Positions 43,162 to 54,529 of a stretch of DNA of 64,000 nucleotides are shown piece by piece. Within the stretch, counting starts at the first letter, position 1; the number at the start of each line of letters is the position of its first letter. The notes below the pieces were generated by a model. That model was given only the letters and a program-made list of their open reading frames with translations. It was not told where the DNA came from and ran no database searches. The translations under genes and the position numbers were made by a program. The stretch comes from Wurfbainia villosa (lineage: Eukaryota > Streptophyta > Magnoliopsida > Zingiberales > Zingiberaceae): assembly GCA_025175895.1 (NCBI GenBank), contig CM045987.1:111341040-111405039 (forward strand). The letters run 5' to 3'.

Positions 43162-44936
43162 TATAGGAACGTTGATGACCGCTAGAGGGGGGGATGAATA
43201 GCGCGTTGGATGCGTCGATGGAATTCGATCGCATTCGTCTATACAAAACTTGTTATGTGCAGTGGAATGTATATAATAGCAATAACAAAAATAAAGACAC
43301 AAACATAATCACAACATAAAGCGATATAACGTGGTTCGAAACCTTAGAGTTCCTACTCCACGGGGTGAGCTCAACGAGCTCGAGTGATGAACACACCATT
43401 ACTAAAACTCCTTCTCGACAACAAGTCGGAGGTAGAGAAACCTCGTACAAGCGATTACAAAAGTAATACAATGAAATACAACAAATATACTAAGCAATAC
43501 ACAAAAACAAGTAAAGAACACTTTACACAAGAACTTTGGATTGCTTGCTTGGATTGGTCTTGAAGGCCTGAAATGGAGCAGCAACTCCCCTTCAAAATCA
43601 CCCAAAAATCACTGCTGAAATCCCTCCTATCGAGCTCCTTTTAAGCCTTTCGTGACCTAGATTTCCGCATGACAATCGACTGTCATAAGCCTCCAGTCGA
43701 CTGTCAACAGTACTGTTGTCTCACAACGGATTTAATCCACATCGACATTCAAGCCAACGGATACACTGATAGTCGACTGCCATTACCCAAAGTTAGCCGA
43801 TCGCTGTGGTCGAGATTGACTACCTACCATCGAGCATTCTCGCTCCTCGCGACCTCGACTAATAGTCGATCATCCATGATACGATCACGACTTCCCACCT
43901 CGTAGTCGATCATTTTCTGCAATGAATACTAGTCGACTCGATCGCCTGACCGTCATAATCTCAATCGATTGTCAAGAGTCAACTCAACTACCAAGTGTCA
44001 AAACACTTGACAAATCGATTGGTCCAAAGCCCTAGTCGACTGATAACCTTAACCATGAAGTTTAACCCCAAGTATGATGCCCTCATACTTGCTAGACCAC
44101 CTTAGCCTAGACATAAGCCTTCTAGCCACCTCTGTCAGCCTCACGCCTATCAGATTCCTCCAAATCATCCATGACTTGTTCATCCATATGCTAGCCTTCT
44201 GGTGCTTCCATCGGCTATTGTCATGCTAAGCTGGTCTATATCGCCAAGGCACATTGGGCTTACGCTGCCAAGACTACCGCTTGGACTTTACGCCGTCAAC
44301 CATTGAACTTATGCTTTCAAGACTCCACCCTTGGACTTTACGCCGCCAATATCAACCCTTGGACATTCCTTGCCAACCAATGTTGGACTTTCCATTTGCT
44401 AAGACTCAAGCTTGGACTTTCCTTTGTCAAGACTCATGCTTGGACTTTCCATGTCAACCCATGTTGGACTTTTCAATTGCCAAGACTCAAGCTTGGAATT
44501 TCCCTTGCTAAGATCCATGCTTGGACTTTCCATGCCAACCCATGTTGGACTTTCCAATTGTCAAGACTCAAGCTTGGACTTTTCCTTGCCAAGACTCATG
44601 CTTGGACTTTCCCATTGTCAAGTGTCCCACTTGGACTTTCCATACCAAGTACTCAAGACTTGGACTTTCCCATGCCAAGATCCATGCTTGGACTTTCCAT
44701 GCCAACTCATGTTAGACTTTCCAATTGCCAAGACTCAAGCTTAGACTTTCCCTTGCCAAGACCCATGCTTGGACTTTCCCATTGCTAAGTGTCCCACTTC
44801 GACTTTCCATGCCAAGTACTCAAGACTTGGACTTTCCCATGCCAATCACATTGTCATACATTTTGTCGAACATCAAAATACCGCTCGAGTCAAACTCGAG
44901 TCTGGTCAATCGTGACCTGGGCCGATTGCACCAACA
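43162..44936 (-). repeat. 3' LTR of minus-strand Sirevirus-like copia
   Basis: On the minus strand this 1,775-bp LTR starts TGTTGGTGCAATCGGCCC directly after an AAAAAGAGGGAGAT polypurine tract and ends CGTTCCTATA. It holds the CAAGACTC-type minisatellite (44245-44850) and the CAGTCGACTG-type cluster (43670-44050). Its end inserts into the gag of the plus-strand element. Confidence 0.85.
44245..44850. repeat. AAGTCCAAG/CTTGGACTT array, longest copy
   Basis: About 15 imperfect units of CTTGGACTTTCC plus ATGCCAA-type linker span some 600 bp. Near-regular spacing gives open frames of up to 161 codons in all plus frames; these are not genes. Confidence 0.85.
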
Positions 44937-47167
44937 ATCTCCCTCTTTTTGATGTTTGACTAAAACCACAAACACCTTTGAATTAAGCCACCTAACTCAA
45001 ATCTCCTTGCCAATTCTCTCAAATTGATAATTTCAAATTCTCCCATAACTTCTCCCATTAATTCTCCCCCTATTTGACATACATCAAAAAGGTTCTCTCC
45101 AAGGGTGTCAATGTCTTATATCCCAATGAGATCTTACAATCTCCCCCATGATCCAAAAACACCTAGGATGCCTTCACTCTTTCTAGTGATAAGTCTCATA
45201 TCACTCAAGAGAGGCAATCCTACAAACTCTCCCAATTTCCAAATTAGGCATCTCACATTCTCAAAATTCTCTCCCTCATGAGGAAGAACACATCCATCAT
45301 CCCATGATGGATAACCTCCCCCTTGACAATTGCACCAACAATGTCCTTGGAGAGTCCCTAAGCTTATAAGAACACTAAACCATCAAAATTAAGGTCAAAA
45401 GTTCAACCTTGAACTTTCACACACCTTAAAATTGATACACACCCTAAACAACTCTCCTAATCCATATCCAATGGTTTTTTACCCTTTCCAATATTTTCCA
45501 AAGCATATCCTAGGGTTATGAGCAGTTAGGGTAGCCTAACATAGCTGAAATCAGGCTAAACAAACCTTGTTTACCTGAAATCATGCCTGGCACTAACTCG
45601 ATAAATAATAATAATAATCAATGATCATTGGTTTAAATCGATCGCTATAAGCGATAATGACTAATTTTTGCAAATGTAGAATTTTAGTAATCAGAAACCG
45701 AAATTTAAAAATACATAAGTAAATATATGTATTTTGAAAAATCTTGAAACTTCATACGTATACTACTTATAGCAATCGTAATGAGTGAAAAATATTGAAA
45801 AATAAAATATCTATAAAATAATGAGATTGACACAAAGTTAAAAACCATGGAAAAGTTCAATGTTTTGACTTTATTTTGTATCAACTCCATCAATGGTGGT
45901 TGCTATTAAAAGATAGACTTCACTAAGGTTTTCCAAAATGTTTTTAAACTATTTTTGAAAACCTATATTGGATCATGATCAATGGGCTCAATGCACATGA
46001 CTTGCACATTAGCTTTCCCCATGATCCACCCATGGTATATAATGAGTTTGAGTTCATCTAGATGCAAAAACTATGCACCTTGAACTTAACTCATTTCCTA
46101 GCATCTCACATGTGTATAAGGTGTATCAATACACACACATATCAATGTAATATGAGATGTGAGTTTTATTCATCCTAAACTAAGGTTTCATGTATTTTTC
46201 TAAGGCAACACTACTTGATTCTCTTATATATAGGATTTCAAGTTATGCCATAGTCCATAAATCAATTTTAATTAATGCATGAATGATCATGACATAAATG
46301 ATAATATAAATAAGTATTGCCATAAATTATGATGCCATAGCATAAAAATGAACTTAAGCACTCATGATATAAAAGCTCAAACTAAATATGATCATGACAT
46401 ATTATATGATAAAAATAAATATGATATCATGACATGTTATATGACAATCAAGGCATGACAAATAAAATATAAAGGTATATAATACCTAAAATTTAATATT
46501 AGTTGTCATTTGTTAGGATTAATTCTATTTTGTCATATTATCACTCTTCTCCCAAGTGTATCAAAAACCCAAAATGGCACACTATAACTCTAAGACCTAA
46601 ATTGTGCTAATTTGATTAATTTTTCAAACTTCTAAAATAATATTGGCACATCCTAAAATCCTTTAGGATATAAATTTAAACTATATTTCCAAGGTACCCA
46701 TATCCTTGAAAAATGACCTAAAGTGTCACTTTTACTATGGTTAGGTTAACTACCCATCCATTTAAAGTTAGCACACCCTAACCCATTTAGCGTGAATCGA
46801 TCACGCTCCTAGGAACCTAATACCTATTGGAGCTCCTTGGGTTTACTAGGTATTCCTTAGGGTGACCTCCCTAGATACCCTCCTAATGACCCTTCTAGGC
46901 TTGATATCCTTGGTCATTTGAGTCTTGCCTAGGTTAACTCTAGGGGTGACTCCCCTTGTAACTTACTTAGTGGCTTCCCTAGATTTCTTCAAAACCTTAA
47001 CCACTAGGCACTTGCAATTGGTCAACTCTAGGGATAACTTCCCTTGTGACCTTAGTTTTCCTAGACTTAGTACTAGTTCCATAATCGAATGGAACATTGT
47101 GATAGGTAGGCTTATCTACCTTGGACCTAGGTTTGTGGCTCAAGCCTTTCTTGCCCATAGATGAGCC
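44937..47167 (-). other. Non-coding interior of the minus-strand copia
   Basis: From 47167 down to about 46750 a decayed extension of gag is visible (TYHNVPFDYGTS and KEYLVNPRSSNRY). Below that, down to the polypurine tract at 44937-44950, the sequence is AT-rich without protease, integrase or RT. The element is therefore gag-only. Confidence 0.6.
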
Positions 47168-48463
47168 TTACCTCCTAGACTCTAGGCTTTGACCATTTGA
47201 CCCCTTAATTTGATTTTGCATATTCCTAAGGATCTTCTCCATCTTCTCAAGTTTTGACCTCAAAACTTGATTTTCAAATTCTAGTTTTTCTAATTTGGTG
47301 GACCCATTATTTCCTTGATCATTTTTGCCCTTCCTAGGCATATGTCTAGATCTCTTTGGATCAAAGCCTAGATGATCTTCTATTTTCCTAATACTTGCCT
47401 TAGGTAGGATTTTCTTAGGGTTGTTAGTCTTAAATTTCTCTTTATTTCTAAAATTGCAACTCTTAGCACCTAGGCAATAAAGTCTATTATTTCTAGCATG
47501 CTTTTCATGAACAATAACAAGATTACTCCTAGCATGCTTTTGATAATTAGTTGAAGAAGAAGCATACTTAAACGTTACCTTAAGGTTTGCCTTAGCTCCC
47601 CCTACATGTGAGGCTCCTTCTTGGACCTTCTTCTTCCCCCTAGGGCATTGACTCCTATAATGCCCCTTTTGATTACATTTGAAGCACACCAGGTGCTTCT
47701 TGCTCTTGTGTGTTGGGGCACCAGTATCCTTGACCTTTGACACCGGTTGAGTCTTTTTGACCTTCTTAAGGCACTTGCTCATATAGTGCATATATTTCCT
47801 ACACTCAAAGCATATAATATGGATTTTATTGTTAATTGAAATGCTCGAGTTACCTAGGGTGGTGGTGGAATTTTGAGCTTTCTCTTCTTCTTGACCGGAG
47901 GTAGAAGCTTCTTCTTGATGCTCCAGAGTGGATGGTCTCTCCTCCCCCTCAATCCTAGAGGTGGAGGCCTCTTCTACTTCTTCCTCTTCTTCCACCGATC
48001 CTGATTCGGATGTTGATTCTCTATCAACGTCCAAATCCTCACTTGCTTGTGAGGATGAGCTTTTTTTCTCCTCCTCTTCTTCTTCTTGTGTCAAGTGAGG
48101 CTCCTCATGGAATCTTGCCAACTTGCTCCATAGCTCCTTGGCATCTATGTAATCCCCTAGCTTGCATAAAATATCATTAGGGATCAAATCAATAAGAAAT
48201 TTTATTACCTTCTTGGTTTTCTCGAATTCTTGGATTTGTTCCCCAGTCTACTTCTTCATTTTGAGAAAACCTCTCTTTGACCCTTTTGGATATTCAAATT
48301 CTTCCATCAATACAGACCAATCTTCGAAGTCCCTCATCATAATGAAGTCTTCAATCCTTTCCTTCCATTGATTAAAGTCTTCTCGTCCATAGAGCGCATA
48401 TGGAACCGACGTGTTGATGTCCCATCCAAGTTTTTCTTCAAACTCTATCTTGCCCTCTAGCAC
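47168..48463 (-). pseudogene. Copia gag with two CCHC knuckles, one in-frame stop
   Basis: The frame begins MLEGKIEFEEKLGWDINTSV and includes PYALYGREDFNQWKERIEDF and KELWSKLARFHEE, an acidic region, then two knuckles, CFECRKYMHYMSKC and CFKCNQKGHYRSQC, and a C-terminal coiled-coil-like segment (KLEKLEFENQVLRSKLEKME). A TAG at 48248-48250 is the only internal stop, so the 431-codon frame is otherwise open. It resembles the plus-strand gag at 42499 but keeps a longer C-terminus. Confidence 0.88.
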
Positions 48464-48500
48464 ATTTGCTCCTGGTTGTTAATCCATAGAAGAGCCCCGA

Positions 48501-48512
48501 GCTCTGATACCA
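48501..48512 (-). other. Copia primer-binding site, minus strand
   Basis: TGGTATCAGAGC on the minus strand lies between the 5' LTR fragment and gag. Confidence 0.85.
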
Positions 48513-48514
48513 AT

Positions 48515-48625
48515 TGTAGGAACATTGATGACCGCTAGAGGGGGGTGAATAGCGCGTTGGATGCGTCGATGGAATTCGATCGCGTTTGTCTCTACAAAAC
48601 TTGTTATGCGCAGCGGAATGTATAG
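48515..48625 (-). repeat. 5' LTR fragment of the minus-strand copia
   Basis: Only the last 110 bp of the LTR remain (ending TTCCTACA on the minus strand). The rest is cut off by gypsy-type LTR sequence. Confidence 0.75.
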
Positions 48626-49000
48626 TATTCTCTGGGATCATTCGTTAACTGTAGTGATCTGCCTAGGCATGTGACAGGTGCCTGTCATTGCAAAAAGTTC
48701 ATCGACCTACGAATGATCCAAAAGATATTTTATACATAGATAGGTTTCCTTAAAGAATACATTAACCAAGAGTTTCCAAGATATTCGACATTGTAGCGAA
48801 ACCAAAGTCCTAAGATTTCCCCATAAACTAGTTCTCTACTCATATCTTAAATCGTCTATTTTATCTCTTTTACTATTTCTCAACTATTTAATCTTCTAGA
48901 TAATCTCTCCTTACAAAACAACTAGTACTTGACAAAGTCTCTGTGGGATCGATATTTTATTACTTGACGATGACAATGCACTTGCGAAATTCACACATCA
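48626..49000 (+). repeat. Gypsy-type LTR 3' fragment
   Basis: The segment parallels 13190-13422: GAAACCGAAGTCCTA-like, TCTAGATAATCT and TATTACTTGACGA blocks in order, ending CACACATCA. It interrupts copia LTR sequence. Confidence 0.65.
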
Positions 49001-49940
49001 TCGATAAAGTATGAGGGGATCATACTTAATTAGGTTAAACCTCATGTTTGAGGTTTACCAGTGGACTAGGGTTATGGACCAATCGACTGGCCAAGTGCAC
49101 GACACTTGGGAGCCTTGTTTGACTCGAGCAATTGACTGATCGTGTAGTCGACTAAAGCTCGACTGCTATCTGTGGCTCTAGTAGTCGACTGCTAGGGTTT
49201 AGCAGTCGACTGACCAATAGTAGTCGACTGGTCATAGGTGGCCAAGGCACAGATTGTTTGGCAGTCGACTGCTAGCTTATAGCAGTTGACTGGTGTCTAT
49301 GGTAGTCGATTGCTAGGTCAGTGTAGTCGACTGGTCGATTTAATCTGACATGGATTAAGCCGTTGTGAGATAACAGTACTATGTTCACTCTACTGCTAGG
49401 TAAGAGCAGTCGACTGGAAGACAAAAAATCAGCCCGAGTGGAGTTATAAAAGGAGCTCGATTGGAAGACTAAAGGCAACCGGTTCTTGAGGGATTTGAAG
49501 GGAAGTGCTACTGCAATTCCAAGTCTTTAAAGCCATTCAAAGCAACCAAAAGATCAAGCATTCAAAAGCTCTCATTTGTAAAGTGTTTTCACTTGTTTCA
49601 TTCATTTGCTATTATATTTGCTTGTAATTGGTCGTTTCCTTGTTTACTATTGTAAACATTCATATTATACAAGGTTTCTCCACCTCCAGATTGTATTCCG
49701 AGAAGCAGACGAGATTTAGTAGAGTAGACACTAAAACTTAGTCGTGGAGTAGGACCCGTAGGTTCCGAACCACATAAAATCCTTGAGTTGTGATTGTGTG
49801 TGTTTGTATTTTATTTTGTGCTATTTATTCTTGTATATTTCGCTGTGCACTAACATTGGTGTAGATGAGTACATGAACCGAATCAAAGAAAGCGAAAACC
49901 GCTATTCGCCTCCCTCTAGCGCATCAAACGATCCCCAACA
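49001..49940 (+). repeat. Sirevirus-like copia LTR, 5'-truncated
   Basis: From AAGTATGAGGGGATCATACT the segment matches the 3' two-thirds of the LTRs at 17671 and 40628, with a CAGTCGACTG cluster (49060-49420), a TTATAAAAGGAGCTC box and CCCTCTAGCGCATC before its CCCCAACA end. Confidence 0.75.
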
Positions 49941-51240
49941 TTCTTGAGCTAATCAAATAAATCTTCCATTCGTGGAAAAGGATATTTGTTTTTGATGGTC
50001 ACTACATTTAGTTGTCGGTAATCGATACACAATATCAGTGATCCATCCTTCTTTTTAACAAAAAGAACAAGAGCTCCCCATGGGAAAACACTGGGATAGA
50101 TAAATTCTTTATCTAATAACTTCTGTAGTTGCAACTTAAGCTCTTCCAATTCTTTTGGTGTCAAATGGTATGGAGTCTTTGATACAGGAGTAGTTTTTGG
50201 AATTATTTCAATGACAAATTTTACTTATCTATGAGGTGGTAAGTTGGGGAGTTCATCTAAGAATATATTCGAATATTCACAAACTATATGTACATCTGAG
50301 AGGGTTGATGTACTATCTTCCTTAGCTTGTATCAATGACAGTAAATATCTCTGAGTTTGTAGTGCTGAAATGAGGGATATTCTAACATCCTTAGTCCTAA
50401 TGAATTCCCATGAAGGTTGATCCAGAGATCGAAAGGTTATCATTCTTGCTCGATAGTCAATTGTCACATGATAAGTGACTAATTAGTCCATGCCAAGGAT
50501 GATGTCGAATTCCACCATTTCAAGAACTTTGAGATATACCGTAAGAATATGTCTACCAAAGTCTAAGGGGCATCTCTTGACTTCTTGGTTGATGGTCAAC
50601 ACCTTTTTTGACAATAGAGATACAGCTAATCCACACGATCTGAGTATAGAAACTCTCTTAATCTTACCCAGAAATGATGTAGATATAAAAGAATATGAAC
50701 TACCAATATCTATCAGCACATCTATAAAAGTGGAATAAACTGAAAACATACCCCGAATGATCAATCCTTCATGCCACTGTGCTTCCTCTTGGGTAATGGC
50801 GTAGACTCATCCAACATCAATATTTCATGGTTGAGCTCTTGTAGGAGCAGTAGGTTTCTTTGACTTTGATTGAGATTGACTTGGAGGAATTGATATCACC
50901 TATTGAGACTGATGTGGGGGCAATAGATACGACTGGGGTGGAGGAGGTAAAAATTGTTGTGATGGATACCGTAGATAGTAAGCTAGAAGTGTTGTAGGGT
51001 ACTAAATATAAGCCGATATCACTATGCACTCCCTATTTTGTAAATAGTATAGTTGTGCCTATGGAGGTAAAGGTCACTGCTGGCATGACAACCAAGTCTT
51101 TTATGATGCTTTCTGCTGTCGAGTTTGTATGGATCAATCTCCCTAATTGAAAACATCGATGGTCGCTAATTTAATCTTCAAGGTACACTCTCTACTTATA
51201 TGTCTTAGAAGCTTATAGTAGAAGCAGATAGGTTGATCCA
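49941..51240 (-). pseudogene. Ty3/gypsy gag-protease-RT remnant
   Basis: On the minus strand from about 51240 down are a damaged zinc knuckle (CFYYKLLRHISREC), an aspartic protease with LIDIGSSYSFIS (family LIDTGSS) and FDIILGMD, then a linker with SNIFLDELPNLPPHR, and RT up to KKKDGSLILCIDYRQLN and KYPFPRMEDLFD. The frame has stops, and it ends at a copia LTR that cuts off the catalytic YLDD part. The Thr to Ile change in the protease site would itself be disabling. Confidence 0.8.
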
Positions 51241-51340
51241 ACAAACAATCTGGCTTTGTATAACTCTGTGATTCGTATTAATAACACTTAATTACATCGG
51301 TATCACTCTTCCAATTTTGTTGATTATCACTAAAAGATAG

Positions 51341-51873
51341 GTTGATTATATTGGAAGTCAAATTATGAACCTTCTATACTCTGCTACAGTAACACCAATC
51401 GACTGATCCACTTCATCAGTCAACTAGTCTCTATCAGTCGAGTTGATAGTCGAGCTCCAAGATCTATATTTATTTGAACAGTAATACCAATCGACTGACA
51501 AACCTAGCAGTCGACTGATCATGATCAAAATCCCCTAAACCCTAATTTAGGGTTTATCAATCGATTATTATACCTTATCAGTAGACTAATACCTCATTTC
51601 AGTCTTAACTAAAATTAACTCTAGTTTCACCTAGTATCTGATTGACTTTAATCTACTAGAGCTTTTTTCACCTAGCATCAAGTCACTCTTGGTATGTCAG
51701 GACTTTACATTCAACAAACATCTAGTTCTCCTTGACCTGTTTGGAATTTCTTTCTCATGCATAGTATTTGTCAACTTTGATATGCTAGGACTTCTCCAAT
51801 GTCAAACATATAGTCTTTCTTGATATGTTTGGACTTTTCACACTCATCTAACATCCAGTCCCCTTGTCCTATT
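51341..51873. repeat. LTR-like scrap with CAGTCGACTG-type motifs
   Basis: Several AATCGACTGAT and CAGTCGACTGATC copies lie at 51395-51580, and TAGGACTTTTC/GACTTCTCC phrases follow, the same ingredients as the copia LTRs but in decayed form. No ends are visible. Confidence 0.4.
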
Positions 51874-52260
51874 TGTTAGGACCTATGCGCCCGCTAGAGG
51901 GGGGGGGTGAATAGCATTGTCGTCGATTCGATGGAATTGATTGCGTGCTTGCTACAAAACTTATTATACGCAGCGAAATATACAATAATAAAATAAATAC
52001 AACAAGAGCACAAGCACAACATGACAATATAACGTGGTTCGGAATCATACGGTTCCTACTCCACGAATTGGACTCGAACGAGCCCTAGCAATGCAAACAC
52101 TACCACTAATCACAAATACTCCTTCTCGACAATAAGTCGGAGGCGGAGAAACCTCGTACAAGTATTCTTACAATAATAAGAAACAAATACAAGCAAATAC
52201 AAAGTGAAATGTAAAGAATACTTTACAAACTAGGGTTTTGAGCGCTTGCTTGTTGGTTGC
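51874..52260 (-). repeat. Copia LTR fragment, minus orientation
   Basis: The fragment starts TGTTAGGACCTATGCGCCCG and contains the CGCTAGAGGGGGG, CGCAGCG, AACGTGGTTCGG and GTCGGAGGCGGAGAAACCTC blocks of the copia LTR end in reverse. It is cut at 52260 by the gypsy-like element. Confidence 0.7.
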
Positions 52261-52786
52261 TAATGTGAGCAAAACATATAGGATTTTAGGAGTAGTTTTT
52301 GCTCACATCTCATTACATTTTATGTTAGTTTCATGCATATATTATTCTATTTTGCACACATTTCCTATTTTCTGGTTCAGAGATCTGCTCTTTGTACTTT
52401 TGTGTGCAGGATAGCATTTCATGGGAAAATAATGCACTTTTGGAGCATAAATGGAGCAATTTGTGGAGCATGGACCTTAGGGAACATGCACTGGCCATGT
52501 CCCAAGACTTGGGCATGTTTCCGAAGCGAAACGGATTAAAACGGAGGCTCCAGGAAAAGACACGGCCAAGCCGTGTGAAAACACACAGTCATGCCTTTTT
52601 TCCAGCTTATTTTTCAGCTATGATTTAGCCATTTTCCAGCCTTGCACACAGCCTGACCGTGTGAAATTCACACGACCGTGTGGCGGTGCTGCAAATTTGA
52701 CAAAATAGGGTTTTTCAAGCATTTATGGAAAGTCGAAGCCGCCTCTATATATAGGAAACTTATCTGAGAGGCTAGGGATGATGAGG
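52261..52786 (+). repeat. Gypsy-type 5' LTR of copy II, first part
   Basis: The segment begins TAATGTGAGC (compare TAATGAGTATG at 11533) and has the same plan: AT-rich start, a GC-rich CACGGCC/GGCCGTG-like cluster at 52560-52690, TATATATAGG near 52747. It ends in TGAGG, where the composite block begins. Confidence 0.7.
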
Positions 52787-53221
52787 TGTTAGTGCTTATA
52801 AGCTCCACATATCTCCACAATGACATGATATTGTCCACTTTGGGCCTAAGCCCTCATGGTTTTATTTTTGGGCTTTACCCAAAAGGCCTCATACCAATGG
52901 AGATATCTTTTTTCTTATAAGCACATGATCTTTTCCATGTCTTACCAATGTGGGACTTTGATTGTATTCCCCATACTCCCAACAATCCCCCCCTCAAACG
53001 AAGGACCACATTGGGCCCCCCTCAAGCCTATCCCTCCTCGAAGGATTTTCTCTGCTTGATGTCCGATCTTCAACCCACCAGGACTTCCTGCCAGTTGTTC
53101 GGTCCCCCCGACCCAACTAGACTTCCTTCCTGATGTCTGGTTCTCTTGATCCGGACGTGAGAGCTCAACTTTCTTCGTTCGAGGTTCATGGCTTGACATG
53201 GACCATGGCTCTGATACCAAT
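52787..53221 (-). mobile_element. TRIM-like element, left copy (3' LTR, interior, primer site)
   Basis: The 198-bp LTR (52787-52984) is followed by about 237 bp that contain no ORF and end with the minus-strand primer site TGGTATCAGAGC (53208-53219). The expected TRIM 5' LTR is replaced by a Sirevirus LTR. The LTR contains GGGCCTAAGCCC and TGTGGGACT phrases that I recall from widespread plant repeats. Confidence 0.75.
53208..53219 (-). other. Copia-type primer-binding site at TRIM/Sirevirus junction
   Basis: TGGTATCAGAGC on the minus strand lies between the TRIM interior and an LTR of a different family. Confidence 0.8.
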
Positions 53222-54511
53222 TGTTGGATCGAAAGTGTCGCTAGAGGGGGGGGGGTGAATAGCGATACGGTGTCGTTAAAAACTTTTGCAATAAGTAAAA
53301 AGCAAGTAGAGAATGCACAGCGGAAATATAAAGTAGACAAGATATTTTTACGTGGTTCACAATCTTTCGATTGCTAATCCACGGCCCTAGTGATCCTTGA
53401 TCACGTACGGAGGGCAATTCACTAAAACCACTCCTCCTCGTTGGAGGTAGGAGCAACGATTACAAAAAGAAATCAAGGCAAAGGGACACTCCCCCTTTCC
53501 TTGTTACGATTAAAGCACAAAGACAATTTAAAGAAGTAGAACTTAAATAAATATACCGACAACTCTTATAAGTAGAAGATGTAGCTTTCGTTGTCGGCGG
53601 CACTTCGTCGTAGCAAATGTGAGTAGTAGTAGCGGCGTTACGACGGCGTGTTGAGCTCTTGAATTCTTGTTATTTGCTTGGCTTGAACATGTCTATTTAT
53701 GGATATTGATCTATGAATTTAGACATAGGTAGTGTCCAAGGTGAGGTTCTTATCCCCCAAGACTTGTTCATCCACATCCTTTGCGCCAACTCAAGGATGA
53801 GGTGTTTCATCCAACCACCTTGTGCCACCTCCAACCTCCTTGTGCGCCAACTCAAGGATGAGGTGTTTCATCCAACCACCTTGTGCCACCTCCAACCTCC
53901 TTGGGCGCCAACTTGAGGATGAGGTGTTTCATCCAACCACCTTGTGCCACCTCCAACCTCCTTGGGCGCCAACTTGTTGGAGCCATTCAACTTGTGCCAC
54001 ATCATGGGAGCCAACCATTTCAGTTACGTATTGCTATCTTGGCGTCCACCACAAGGAAGCTTGGTGATGGTTTGGATGTCCACCTTGATGCCACATCACC
54101 CTTTGTACCAAAACACGAGTCAAGTCCAAATTCACCCCCTTGAAATTCGAGCTCTTCTCGAGGCTGGAACTTGACTAGCAGTTGACTGTAGTCAAAGAGT
54201 TTTGGACTGCAGTACAAGTTAGCTTAAAATATAAAGTACGATGGTTCTAACCATTTGATCTCGACCTAGACCTTCCATTGGAGGTATTGGGTCGGATCTA
54301 CGCTTAACGACCTTGCTTCGCTTTCACACGAGCTTACCTTGTAGCCTCGCTTCCGGTCTTCACCCGAGTACCTCGGCTTCCTCCGAAGTCCCTCTGGCGT
54401 TGCCCGACCACCTCGGTTCCCACCGGGTGTCGCAGACCTTCCGCTCAACTTTAGCATTTCTGCACACTTAATTGAGCTCGTAAGATAACAAATATACCCT
54501 TAACTATGCTC
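53222..54511 (-). repeat. Sirevirus LTR, minus orientation, 5'-truncated
   Basis: Reading minus, the LTR ends CTAGCGACACTTTCGATCCA plus ACA at the primer site. The part 53660-54511 is the reverse complement of 57300-58100 and of 58510-59360, including the 61-bp repeats and the GAAGACCGGAAGCGAGGC block. Its first 60 bp or so are missing at 54511, where pol sequence begins. Confidence 0.8.
53782..53979. repeat. 61-bp tandem repeat in Sirevirus LTR (about 3 units)
   Basis: Units of 61 bp around TCAAGGATGAGGTGTTTCAT start at 53791, 53852 and 53913. The same array appears inverted at about 57770-57970 and 59040-59240. The open frames across it are repeat artefacts. Confidence 0.85.
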
Positions 54512-54529
54512 TGATCTTGAACTTGAATC

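Noticed and set aside
44303..44788. 161-codon open frame with WTFHANPCWTF-like repeats
   Set aside because: It is another reading of the CTTGGACTT array in an LTR, not a gene.
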